A stretch of 64,000 nucleotides of DNA. It comes from Macquaria australasica (taxonomy: Eukaryota; Chordata; Actinopteri; Centrarchiformes; Percichthyidae). Made by a program: the position numbers and the translations under genes. The DNA lies in the NCBI GenBank assembly GCA_005408345.1, contig SEMN01000148.1, forward strand, positions 248,001 to 312,000, read 5' to 3'. Positions 48,506 through 60,459 of this stretch are shown piece after piece. A model generated the notes under the pieces. The model was not told the origin of the DNA, searched no databases, and saw nothing but the letters and a program-made list of their open reading frames with translations. Within the stretch, counting starts at the first letter, position 1, and each line of letters opens with the position of its first letter.

Positions 48506-48666
48506 CTAAAGAAATAAAGTGTAAAATAGGAAATGTGTAATAATTAGTGTAATTTTACCACTAAAATGAAGAAATTAAGATTTGTTGTACTGTTCAATTG
48601 TGGAGTAATGCAACAAACCACATGACATTCAATTAGTAAACTTTGGGATAACTTTTGTACAACAGA

Positions 48667-48718
48667 TTTATGTTCACATCAAAAAGAAGCAATGCACACA
48701 TCATAGATACATGACTTA
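48667..48718 (+). repeat. Direct repeat flanking a TIR element, left copy
   Basis: TTTATGTTCACATCAAAAAG, then CAATGCACACATC and ATACATGACTTA. It matches 49390-49440 with a few substitutions and one small indel. Confidence 0.85.
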
Positions 48719-48813
48719 ACATGTTTTAAAGCATACAAAAAATATGTACAGTACTGCAACGCTTATACTCTGCTGTTCATACAATACTGAAAACACTGAA
48801 CACTAAAAACATT

Positions 48814-49373
48814 CCCAGCTAGAAATGTTTGTTCTAAAAACGTTCTGAGAATATTGCCATGCAATGTTCTAGTAATGTTTTCAGAGGGAAGTTTTTATTT
48901 TGTTCTTCTTAAAGGTAAGATAACATTCTCTAAAAACATCCTTAAAATGTTTTTTGATAACATTATTCAAAGGGTTTTTTTTTTAATGTTCCCAGAATGT
49001 TATTAGTTTAGAGTAGGATAACATTTTGTTTTTTATAAAAAAAAAATGTTCTGTCATCTCAGGCCTCAATAACATTTTCAGAATGTTGCTTTGAAAATGT
49101 TCTTCCCTTGTTATCAAATAACATTGTGGGAATGTTTTATAAAAGAACGTTCTATAATCTGCTACCTCAATAACTTCCCCAAAACATCCTTAGAATGTTG
49201 CAGTTAGAACGTTATGTCTTAGTTAACATTTAACCTTATAGGAACATTATTTGAAATTATAAACATCCTTAAAGCATTTTTTGAACATTAGATTAAAATG
49301 TTTTCTTGAAAACATTATTAGAACTTGTAGGTAACATTAGCCAATGTTGTGGGAACGTTTCCTGCTAGCTGGG
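48814..49373. mobile_element. TIR-bounded non-autonomous element built of AATGTTCT-type repeats
   Basis: The left end CCCAGCTAG and the right end CTAGCTGGG are inverted. The 560-bp interior is made of many short, partly palindromic units of the AACGTTCT, AATGTTCC and AAAACATCC type in both orientations. There is no coding capacity. No clear target duplication is visible, so the superfamily is not assigned. The same style of repeat is familiar from fish genomes but I cannot name the family. Confidence 0.65.
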
Positions 49374-49389
49374 TTCCCATATCTAAAAG

Positions 49390-49440
49390 TTTATGTTCAC
49401 ATCAAAAAGCACCAATGCATATATCAAATACATGACTTAC
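49390..49440 (+). repeat. Direct repeat flanking a TIR element, right copy
   Basis: Second copy of the 48667-48718 segment, 723 bp away, starting 16 bases after the element. It indicates that the element inserted into a pre-existing local duplication or that the duplication arose around it. Confidence 0.85.
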
Positions 49441-49489
49441 ACACTCATAACCTATACATATGCTTGCCATACAACAAGTTGCCTACGAG

Positions 49490-49570
49490 GACTGCTGATG
49501 TTTTCTCTCTAGTGCCACCATGAGGTTGACACTGTACCTGCTAAACATCAGCATGTTAGCATGCTAAAGT
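49490..49570 (-). repeat. Dispersed repeat fragment (antisense copy of the 11193/56938 family)
   Basis: The minus strand reads AGCATGCTAACATGCTGATG then TTTAGCAGGTACAGTGTCAA and CATGGTGGCACTAGAG. The first half matches 56945-56990. Confidence 0.55.
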
Positions 49571-50127
49571 TAGGTTTGACAAATGGGGCCACTGAGCAGA
49601 GAATTTATATATGCAAACACACTCACACACTAGCTCTTATATGTTTAGCTTACATTTGATTACCCATCACCACCCAGAGCTGTCAACAAGTGTAACTGTG
49701 AGACACATATTTGATAAAGTAATTGAAATATACAACATTTTTTGAAGCCTTTTCTGTTTGTGGCTGGTTGAATTTTAGAAAAAAAAGCCGTAGGGTTTCT
49801 GGATGTTTTGTCTATGTGGCATATCATCAACTGAAGAAAATAAGTTCAGGACTTGAGCTTGCCTATGAAAAGCTCACCCATCAGCTCACAAATGAATAAT
49901 GTCCCTTCAAAAAGTTGACTCCCAAGGGTGTAACAGGAGGAGGCATGAGGAGCAAGGAGGCCTATTCTGTGGGCAGAGGCACTGGGCAGCTGGGATGATT
50001 TCAATGAATGCCCAGAATGGGATCCATCTGGGGCATCCTGGGAGGCCAGAGTGGCTGGAGGAAGCAAATGGCCCCCAGGCCCCTGGCGATTAGCTGGAGC
50101 ATTTTCCGGGAAGAGAGGAAGGGAAGA

Positions 50128-50130
<3 letters not shown>
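49571..50130. other. Unique non-genic DNA
   Basis: The 49900-50110 part is GC-richer and open in more than one frame, but no consistent exon could be drawn. Confidence 0.35.

Positions 50131-50175
<45 letters not shown>
50131..50175. repeat. (GA)22 microsatellite
   Basis: Pure GA run. Adjacent frames with Arg-Glu or Ser-Leu runs are artefacts. Confidence 0.96.
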
Positions 50176-50180
<5 letters not shown>

Positions 50181-50507
50181 GAGAAAAAAATCAGCTGGCT
50201 CAGACTCAGGCATTAGTTGGACTGCTCTGAAAAATAAACCTGGGGGAAGACTCATCTGTTTAAAGTTTTTTTAAGCTTCACTGCTTCTTTGTTTTATTTG
50301 TATCTTGATGTTGTTCAATTTCCACTTGAGAGAGCAGCGAGCAGACAATGCAGAGTGGGACTTAGTGGGAATAGTATTTGCAAGATGCACTTGTCCTTGT
50401 CTTAACAGTCAAATGTGATTCCATGTGGTATTCTTCTCACTAGTTATATTTGGACATGCATATTATTTCATCTATTGCCAGCTAGTGACTGTTGAAAATT
50501 AGCAGCT

Positions 50508-50620
50508 GTTAAAGGTACTCTATCAAGATTTTGACCACTAGCAGCGTTATGGAGCAATGATTTTTATAAGTGCATCCCTGCTTTGTTTTTGGTTGTTTTT
50601 TTGTTTATTTTTGTATCTTG
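50508..50620 (+). repeat. Probable TTAA-start dispersed repeat fragment
   Basis: Begins TTAAAGGTACTCTATCAAG, followed by GACCACTAGCAGCGTTATGG and AGTGCATCCCTGCTTTG. The TTAAAGGT start matches the style of the element at 544, but the interior differs. The right end was not located. Confidence 0.4.
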
Positions 50621-53216
50621 GAAGTGATTTTGCTGATCCAGAGTTGGCAATGACACGCAATGGACCTACAGTACAGAAAGGACTGACATCCTTGTTAATG
50701 CAAAGACATCTGAAAAAAATCCACTCATCTGATAAATGATCAGTACAGTAATCAATAGAGTGATCAGTATTTACAGAATCACCATTAGCTTACCAACATG
50801 CATTTAATTCTGATAGAAAACACATTAATATTACAGTAGTAGTAACCTCCCAAATATGAAATTATTGTCCTGCCATATAGGGTGTTGCAAGATATTGTTT
50901 GCAGAAAACTAACACTGAATAGGTGAATGGGGTAGAGATCAGCGCCCTTCAAAAATATCATCTCTAAATTACTTTTTAAGTCTTCAGGGCCCAGTGGACA
51001 AAACAAGCATATTTCATTTACCACAAAAAAGCTTCTTTAAGAATTTTGTATTGCTCACCTCAGTAATTTATATTTACAGTGAAGATGGAGGTTAGGGTGA
51101 GGGCCTATGATTTGAGATAATGCATACTGCATAGAGGTAATGCCTGCATAATGTGAACTAAGGCACAGTGCGGTGGTTAATTCCCAGATAATATGTTGAG
51201 GAAGATGACTCTCCCATGGCGCTGAAGTCAGTGCATCAAATGCATCAGCAGTTGACACGGAAAGAGTTGGGTTTGTGTCACTGCTGCGCCTGTGCAGAAT
51301 AGTTTTGTCTAATTAAAAGAGATTCATCTAATAACCCAGGGAAGAGCGTCGCCGTCGGAGGATTGAAGAGCTGCTAATGTGACGAGGCCTGCTCACTAGC
51401 TCTTTCTCCCTCCAGCTCCCTCTCTATATTGGAAATGCAATGGATCATTAGACATGGTGTGGGAAACCAGTGCTAGATTGTTGAATTGGATTTCATTACA
51501 TTTTCTTAAGCCTTAATTAGATCAGGGTCTAAGAGACTAATGCCATTTTGAATAATAGAGAAATCATGACAAGAAATTTGTTAGTGTTAAAGATAGGGGA
51601 AACATAAACTATTCATTATGGGCTACAAAATTTAAGAGTAGGTTTTTAGTAGTGTACTAAAATAAGGGTTGATGTAATATAGTAGCTGACAACTGCCACA
51701 AATACCTGATATTATGTGCAATTGTGAATATGAAATTAAAAACCAAATGAAAACTGTCAAAGCATTCAATTAGAGGTTTTCACCAGACTTAATTCATAGA
51801 GAAAGATAGTAAATGTGTGATTTGACAGTCATGACTCAATTGCAACCTAGTGATATTTCATTGGTTTCAATCTCATTTTGAGACAGCTGGTGGTGGAAAA
51901 TCTATTTTACAATGCACAATGTGGTGCCTTGCTTTGACAATATATACTGCATGTTGAAGATGTTTTATGCACAGCTGCAGTGGGGAGCAAGCAGGGGAAC
52001 AGGCAGTCTGCATTTCAGAGGCTGAAATTGTTTCATGGACAATGAAGCAGCATTTTTATGTCCGGGAGACTGAGATGAAACGACTGACGGCGGTTGGCTC
52101 CCTGTCAGCTTGGAGGGCAGGGGTCCATGTGGAATAAACAGCCCTCCTGGGAACCCACATGCTGTAAGAGACAGTATACAATCGACTGCTAGAGGAGGCT
52201 GTAGATATAACCCGGGAAACAGCAGATTAGAAGTCACTCCAGGATGAATTTTCACGTGACTTTTCACTTGAGGATGAACTGCCAGTGAGAGAGCTTCCTT
52301 GGATGGAAAGAGCTGAACAGAGACAGAGTGCATATTAAACTAGATAAGCTCACAGGTCTTGCTACGCAATATTCCAAGAGATACTGTGCCAAAGCTTTTA
52401 TGACCATACAGTTATATACACATATGTAACAGACAGCATAAATCTTAGCCAGAGATTCCAGCCAACACACATGCAGAACAGAATGACTACAGCACTGTTT
52501 CACCTTATTTAAATACAAAACTGAAGGTTGTCCTCAAATAAGACATTCATCTGTCCAAGACATTTTACAAAGTGAAATATCTATGTACAGTAATCAAATC
52601 AATCCAGTAGAGACTCAGGCATTGTATTGATAGCAATCCGGCTTCACAGAGTGTATCACTGACGCAACAAATTGTGCTCCGAGGTCAGCTTATCGCCTCG
52701 ATTTTTGGTTCTGCTTGGAATAACAGAATGTGTCAGAACATGATACTGGGATATCAGGGAGCAATGCTTGTTCGGTCAGATGGAAATACAAATTCTAACA
52801 CCACCAAAAACAGCAATCCCTCACACTGATTTGATATGAACCATGCAGGGTTTATCCTCTTACTGCTGGATTTGTATCAGGGATATGTATTTCTATTCCA
52901 TTCCCTTGAGCATACAATCTCTCTCATTCTGTAAAATGAAACAGAGAGAGGAAAGGCACTGTGGTGAAGGGGATTTTTGGTTTTGCAGTAGCCAAAAGTC
53001 ACTGGTCCAGTCTTTTACCAGAGAGAACAGTTACAAGGTTATGTATTTCCCCCTTCATTTATAGAAGTAAGGGAAAGGAAAAGAATATATGAAAATCTGC
53101 TTATAACACTACTTTTAACTACTGTACAGCCTCAAAAATGACCAAATAGTTTAATAAACACATGATGTAGTAAATTCTAACTCATTACAGTACAGAGATA
53201 AAGTATAGGTTAAAAT
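50621..53216. other. Unique non-genic DNA with candidate conserved blocks
   Basis: No gene is supported. 51270-51560 has CTAATTAAAAGAG, GATCATTAGACATG and CCTTAATTAGATC motifs and looks enhancer-like. The minus-strand frame 52333-51965 (122 codons) has no recognisable domain. Confidence 0.4.
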
Positions 53217-53256
53217 ACATACATACATACACATATGTATATATATATATATATAC
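53217..53256. repeat. (CATA)n(TA)n microsatellite
   Basis: Three to four CATA units followed by about nine TA units. Confidence 0.93.
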
Positions 53257-55395
53257 TGCATGTATTGAGAAACCCTTGAGTATAGCTGATAACGGAGCAC
53301 TGACATTCTGGCGTACCAATAATCATCCTTGTGAGCTGGCCGACCTGAAGGTCATTGATGGCAATTTCTGTGACATGAAAACAAAATAAAAAGGTCCCAT
53401 GCTGTTTGGTAGATTGGATTGGACTGCTGGCACACAGGTGTGAGGCGGCAAATCATAAGTTCATCGTATCTCATGAGTCTCAGTTCTCACTCCACAAGCT
53501 TTATTTTGAGAGAATCGACCTTTCATAGGTTGAAGGAGGAATCTAGCAAACATACTAAGATGATGTCCCATCTTTATTCCTTCAGAGTCAGTTTGTCAAA
53601 GCTAAACACGTCATAACAAGGATGTCCCATTCTGAGGGTCCTCCAAATGAGAAATGCCAGAAAATGTGACCTACTTTTGCCCAATTTTAGAGCTAATAGA
53701 CCTTTTCCACTGAGTTCCATTAAGTGTCCCATTAAGCCATGTCAGTCAGCGAGCATGCACAATACCAGGAGCCTGGAAAGGGCTCACCTAAATGGCATGC
53801 AGCCATTGTTAATGTTACCAGTGACATTACTGTTAATGTCTGAAGTGAAAAAGGTCTATTCCAAGTTTTTATGAAAATTGCCTGAACACACTATTTGTGT
53901 GGGACTGTGTAAGTCTATTTTTCTCATTTGATGAGAGGGCACAGGTTCAGCCTAAGGAAACACCTTCATAACAACGTAAATGGGATGCAGAACATACTGT
54001 AATATAAATGTGTTTTTAAATGCATTTTTATGCATAAGAAACCCTAAATGGAAAAGACAAAAAAACAAGCTATGGATGCGATAAAGGCTGATGGAAACAG
54101 ATTTTTCAAACAAACACTGCTGTTTGTTGAAAATCCTCCTTCCTGCCTAGTCCTAGGGGGGTGGGACTTACCCCCTACCTATCAGGTCACACCTGAACTG
54201 TTAAGAGACCCTGCTAAGTCTCACCCTTTGTTTGCTGCAGCATGTTGGTCTGCATGTGATCTTCTCCAGCTGACTGTGCACCAGATGCATTATTTGAGTA
54301 AGTGATGGATATTCGTTATAGTTATTGCTGTTTATTCGTTCAATGGTGAATGAGTGCTTTGGTTTGAATAAGATTTATTAGACCACCTTTGATTACTGAT
54401 TATTGTTTTCATTTGCCTTTTTAGCCTTTAAATCATCTGTGTCAGTCAACTTCTAACGGCTCTCATCTCTGGTCTTCATACTTTAACTGGTATGCCAATG
54501 CAGAGGCTCTTAGCATTACCCAGCTACCACAAAGTCGAGTTTTTACACTATTACACTATTACCTGCCTGTGGTTCTTTTCCTCACTCAATTTTTGACAGC
54601 AAGAGCATAATCGCGTCACCCACCTTTACATTCTTCCACTGCACCAGAAATCCTAAGCTGTAAAGAATACCAAGGGGAGCTGACAAAAATGCCACACAGT
54701 GCCTCCTTGTGCCTTCTATAGCACGTTCAAATAGCACTAGTTGATGGAAACACTGTATACAGTGTGCAGGTCACATGTCTAATCCTCCCTTGTTTGTTTG
54801 TTTTTTGTTTATCAAACTAAAAATAAATCTAGGAAGTTCTGGCCATTTTAAAATGATCTGTTATACCTCTATTCTGCGTCCATTCCATCCTGTGCTCTCT
54901 GCTTATTTGAATCAAGTTGAAGTTCAGGTTTTATTGTCGACTATGTAGGAACCACCATGAATCTATACAGTGACTGAATGTTTTATTCTTCTCATTGTCA
55001 TTCTGTTATCTTTACCTTGATCACCCTGTCCTTCAGCTGAACACCTGCTGGTGCCATTTGTGATTGTTTTACATTTGCGTAGTTCAAGGGGGAAATAGAT
55101 ATGACAGACACATGCAGGTTACACGCAGTTGACTAATACATATCAAGCAAGCTAATGTGACCCACATTTGTAGCATAAAAACTAATCTACAAATGAAGCG
55201 AAGCCTGCGTGCTAGATAGGAACACTTCTTGAGTTGCACTATATCACCACTTGGTGACATCTTTCTGACTCCTTAATATACTGGCTTATACACTCAATGC
55301 TTGCTTGACATTAAAAACATTCCTGGAGGCCACTCAAGATTACCTTGTGTTAGAAAAACCATGTAGCACAACTTTTTACACCCAAATGCTTTGCC
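53257..55395. other. Non-genic DNA with one exon-like segment
   Basis: 54241-54297 on the plus strand has a pyrimidine-rich acceptor and a GTAAGT donor. It is discussed as a finding and not called as an exon. Nothing else was recognised. Confidence 0.35.
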
Positions 55396-55415
55396 TTTTT
55401 TTTTTTTTTTTTTTT
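55396..55415. repeat. Poly-T tract (20 T)
   Basis: Uninterrupted T run. Confidence 0.9.
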
Positions 55416-56937
55416 ATCAAATCTGTCAACAAGGTCACCAATTTGACAACATTACATCCTGGATTAAAATCCATCTTGTATATTTTGTCTCGTGTTTCTT
55501 ATCTTGATTCTGCAATTTATTAATTTTACCAATTACACTGTCTTAAACCATTCAAGCAACAGACAGTATGCATTTGGTAAATTATTCTTAGACATGTTAT
55601 AGAGACCTTTACACTCACCAACCCAGAAAATGGTTTTTTTTGTTTTTTTTTGGCTTCCGTACGTGTCAACCTTGAATACAATACAGTGTTTTCCATCATT
55701 TGAAGTGAAACTGCAGTGATTTATTTTCACATTTCCAGTTGAGTGTGAAAATTGATACCCACACACACATGGCCTTTTTAATTGTGTGGGTGAGTGTAAT
55801 GATAAGCAAGCAGGAGGGCTCTCTCCCTTGATAAACTAAGGACTTTATTTATTGCACCCCAGAGAAGAGAGAAGTATTAATTTCACACTCTGCCTCACAA
55901 CTCCCCCATAGGAGCAGATTATATATTTGTTGTATTAAGGAGGCGTCTCTGAGTCAGAACAGGAGACAATTACACCTTGGCCTGGTAATGAATGAATGTG
56001 TGTCAATACAAAAGGTCACTCCCTCGGTCAGTCAGTCATACTGATAGATGTTGAACTCTGTTTTCAAGAAGTACATGTCAAAATGTAATGAATCAACCTC
56101 AACCCCAAAGTATATCTGAGCTTGGCTCTAACAAGAAGCAATGTTTGGCGTAACACAACATACAAGCACATTAAAGCCTGGTGTGTCACTGTTGGTCACA
56201 GATTACAACAAGCGTGCCCACTTTGTTTTGCGTCCTTTCTACTTCACACCCTGTGCGACAGCCTTCACTGATTCTAATTTGGACTGTTGAGCTTGTTTAT
56301 TTTCCGAGATTGTGATTGCAGTCATCAGTCATTCAGTACCGTAACGTTTTTTTCAAGCACTGTGGACTTTAATTATCAGTTCAGCGGGGGTCCTCTTTTT
56401 TTCTCCCTCAGTGGTTGTTTCCCTGTGCCGTGACAACCCATTGCTCTCACAGCAGCAATAAATTGATTTTGTTACATGTTCTTGTAGGGGTTCAGGTCAA
56501 TAATAGGGGGTAAAAGGGGTGAAAAATATAAATGACAATACCCTGGATCTCTCTCTTTTCTATTTCTATCTTCAGGACTTACTTTTACATTACCCTGACA
56601 TCTAATTTTACATTGTTCATTGCACTGCTTCACTATGACCAACCAGCTATACCTCCAAACACACTGTATGTCATGCTATTTGAATGATTAATGTGCACTA
56701 TGATACCACAGGTTGTTCTTATTATTTGTATGTTACTTGTCTACATGTCCCTGACCTAATGCATTTTTCTTATGCATTTATTGTACTTACTCCAAATGTG
56801 GTAACAGGCTAAATGTGATTTTTGGTGTGCAGTAGCCTTCTTGTCCATACCGGATGACAAAATACAGTACCAGTTATGCATTTTTAAGCCACTGTATATC
56901 AATTTTCACTGTACTTAGGCACAGCGGTGCTTTGAGC
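55416..56937. other. Unique non-genic DNA
   Basis: Nothing recognisable beyond short T runs. Confidence 0.4.
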
Positions 56938-57476
56938 TAAATGCTAACATCACCATGCTAACATGCTGATATTTAGCAGATAGATAATATTTACCTGGTT
57001 CCCTTAAGCCACCAAGAACAGCTCTGTGCTATGAGGCAATTTTGGTGTAGTGGCCACACTCGGAATTGCATCACATGACACACACTGGCCCTCTTTCCCA
57101 TACATTTTACATACATACATTTTTCTGAGCGTCAAAAAAAACAACAACCCCGAAATGGTTCTTTGCATGATCAGAATTTGATCCGTTATGGTCCAATAAA
57201 ATCTGTAAAGTCTAGAAGAGCCGTATGATTGAATTATTTCCTGCCATTCGTGTTTGCAGAGAGCCAACAGGAAGTCAGTCGCCTAAGCCAGAGGAAGTCT
57301 CCTAGTCAGCACTTAATACATCCGTACTTTCACCATCATTTGCTAATTAGCACTACAGCTGAGGGCAATGGGAATGTCATTAGTTTTGCAGGTACAGTAT
57401 GTGGTCATAAACCAAACTATTGGACAAATTAAAAATTTGACCTGCTGGTGGCTAGATGAAAAGTCAGGGGATTGAG
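56938..57476 (+). repeat. Dispersed repeat, copy 2, split by a 337-bp insert
   Basis: The left part (56938-57002) has ATGCTAACATCACCATGCTA then ATGCTGATATTTAGCAGATA. The right part (57340-57476) has TGCTAATTAGCACTACAGC, ACTATTGGACAAATT and GACCTGCTGGTGGC. Compared with the continuous copy at 11193-11455, the middle is replaced by 57003-57339, which begins near TTCCCTTAAGCCACC and has its own repeat-like character. This suggests a nested insertion with loss of a few tens of bases. Confidence 0.6.
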
Positions 57477-58689
57477 TTAAATCTCCATTGTTTAAATCTG
57501 ATGTTTTGTTGACCCATCTATCTACCGCAACCTCTCCATACCTACACCGACTTTGTCTGCCTATAACAACCTGACTTCCTTCTTTGCTCCGCTAAAAACT
57601 GAATGACTTGCAATGTCTATATCTCTTCTCCTCCCTCTGCACGCCAAAATGAGACAGATGGTTTGGATTGAATTGATTCATATTGGAAAGGTGTTGCTTT
57701 TACAGTAATGTGTCCCCCTGAAGGTATAAGACGCTGGAAATAAGTAGATGGAGATGAAGTGATCCTGTTAACTAATAGTTCATACATCATCTTAAATTGA
57801 GTAGAAGTGAAGGCTAGTTGATATTTTTCAGCTTGAATCCCAGCAGTAGCCAGCAAATGGAGCCCGGTGTTAAGATACAGTAATCCATTTTGCTCAGGGT
57901 AGCTGGCACTTGGAGGACATCACCGCTGGTAATCACCTGACCATCACTTCACCATCATCCTGCCTGAACTACACTAGTTTGATGGCGGCCATTCAGCTTT
58001 AACGACCAGTGAAAATGACAACAATACGGGTAATCCAGAGGTAGTGACTGAAAAGGTTGAACTAATTAAAACAATGGTCTGTGTGTGTTGTCTGTGTACC
58101 AGCCATATACTGATATCATGAACCTTTTCATAGTTTAACATCGCATTACTTCAGATTAAACATCAGGAGCCATCATTCTCAAGACAAAACAAAATCATTT
58201 AACTGAGCTCCTGTACAGTTATGTGAGAGTAAATCCTGGGTTTAGTATCTTTCTAAAAATAAAACCATACCCCTTCAAAATGCCTTGTTTACATTATTTT
58301 GTTCCTTAAGTGACTCATGATTTAATAAAATCTATTTCATAGTCCTAAAGAAATAATAGTCTTGAAATTCATTATAGATGTCGCGTTTTATATTTCTTTG
58401 TCTCAACACAGTCGGTAACCTATAGTCTTAATACCTGACGTTATCTGGATTGCATTAGCCTTTCAGGATATAAAGTGAGGTTTCACCATCAGTAAATTTA
58501 AGGGTTTCACTTTTTAGTCTACTGCTTCTTCCTACTGTTTTTTTATTTTATTTTATTGTTTATAATTTAATTTAAATGTGCATCTAACTGTGAGTAATTT
58601 TGGTGTTCTTTTGTTTTTTCACTTCATTTAAACTGTACCAGTTTACTTCTAAATTTTGTAACTCTTGTATCGTTTGCCTGTATTTTTGC
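57477..58689. other. Unique non-genic DNA
   Basis: No gene or repeat was recognised. Confidence 0.4.
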
Positions 58690-58806
58690 ACATTTAAATT
58701 GTAAATCTTTTTACCTTTGCTGTATTTTTATTACCCTGTAAAGCACATTGAATTGCCTTGGTGTATGAAATGTGCTATACAAATAAAGTTGCCTTGACTT
58801 GCCTTG
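58690..58806 (+). mobile_element. 3' end of a LINE or SINE-like element with short tandem tail
   Basis: CCTGTAAAGCACATTGAATT, then GTGTATGAAATGTGCTATAC, then AAATAAAGTTGCC and a degenerate (TTGCC)n tail. TGTAAAGC...GTGCTATACAAATAAA is a recurrent 3' end in fish non-LTR elements. No coding sequence is left and the 5' limit is unclear. Confidence 0.55.
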
Positions 58807-60408
58807 CTTCAGTTTGTCTGTTAGAGGCAAGCGATATGCATTTGAGAAGTACTGTAATGTTAACAATGGGCTTGGTGATTTTACAGTGGTATTGACATAT
58901 TTCAAATTAATTAATGACATTTCTACATCACTACAATAGTTTGAGACATTCCTGAAGCCTATCAACAGCTGATGCTCAGTATTTTACTCATACAGTACCT
59001 TTTCAATCTTTTTTATCATTTAAAGTTTAAAGTATTATTCTCATGTAAATCATAATGTGACACTGGGGCATTATTAGTTGATTAGTTTAAGTCTATCATT
59101 TCTATTATGAAATAAGAAACCAATGAGGTGTTATATAAACATTTATTTACCCTGCCTCTTACCCCAGCCATTTCATGTAGTACATGGTGGGAAAGAGTGA
59201 TCGTTTTGATATTTGTGTTGCTCCATAAAGGTCAATAAGTCAGATTGCAATATTTAATAGTGCATATCATGAACAGTGAATTGTACTAAATTCAACTGAG
59301 CAGAGCCACAGAATGAAAAATTATGCCAGATCTAGGGAAAAGGTCAGGCTGATTTGTTTCTCTGTTGAACGCAAGGATGTAACCAATGGAGACAGGCATT
59401 TGTGGAGGAAAGACAGGATCACTCACTTTTTGCTTTGAAGCTTGATGATAGCTGCCCTTCACTGAAGCATGACTGATCGTGGCACTGCAGTAAATGTGGG
59501 AGGTATTTGTGACTTTTTACATAAAACTAAACAAGCACATCATTTTGCCACTATTATGCCATGGTGAAAACTATTTAAAACTGCCTTTAAGCTAATACCT
59601 TAAAAGAATCTCACTAAGGATTTTGAAAAATAATGCAGACCACAAACAGTCCCATATTGTTGCTATACCTGCACAGTGTACACATGTTCACCATTGCAGC
59701 TTAATATTGTACTTGTTCAACATCTCTTTGTAAAAAATCTTAGGTTGCATCTCCCCCTTGGCATACCACTACACACACGTACTGTATCAATTATGTTGCC
59801 ATGTCAACCTCCAAATGAATCCTTTTGTGTGTACTGGCTATATGTAAACTGGGAGTGACATAGGTATAAACACCATCAGAAAGATCTAGCACCAACAATA
59901 GCAGGATTATCTAACCAATCTATCAATGAAGGAAAGGGGTCAGAAATCAAAAAGTCCTATTGAAATCAATCTCCAGTCTGTTGTGCAGCCATACAAGCCC
60001 CAAAGCTGCAGTTGCTGTGACGCACAACTTCCAGTGGAATGGAAAAAAGGGCCACATGTTGTTAAAGAAATGGACTAAGACGGGGCTGTCAGGCATCCTG
60101 AGGAGGGAGTCACTCTTCATATTACCCAGGTAGGGGGCTCGGCCCATCTGGCAGGAGCTCTGACTTTTAGCCACCACAGCTTTTTCACGTCCTCTCTGCG
60201 TTTTCTATCACAGTGACTGCTCTCTCTGCCTCATTCTCCGCCCCCTCTCTCTTCCACCTCTGTCTTTTTCCATCTCTCCCGTGGCAATTGATCTCCTTCT
60301 CTTGTCTCTTTTCCCCGCAGCTGCCACTGCCCCACTATGAGGGTATGTTTAATTAGAATGGGTGATGAATGGTCTCCTGTCTTGACTCAGAAAAGAAGCA
60401 TACGGTCG
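58807..60408. other. Unique non-genic DNA with a pyrimidine-rich tract
   Basis: 60215-60315 is strongly C/T-rich and ends in TTTTCCCCGCAG, a good-looking acceptor. A possible 22-bp microexon after it is treated as a finding only. Confidence 0.4.
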
Positions 60409-60459
60409 AGAGAGAGAGACAGAGAGAGAGAGAGGCACACAGAGAGAGAGAGAGAGAGG
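60409..60459. repeat. (GA)n microsatellite, interrupted
   Basis: Two GA runs separated by GGCACACA. Confidence 0.94.

Noticed and set aside
51055..51258. Minus-strand frame ending in AG|GTGAGC as an alternative exon upstream of exon B
   Set aside because: The phase would fit, but no convincing acceptor is present and the exon at 46327-46171 is closer and better supported.
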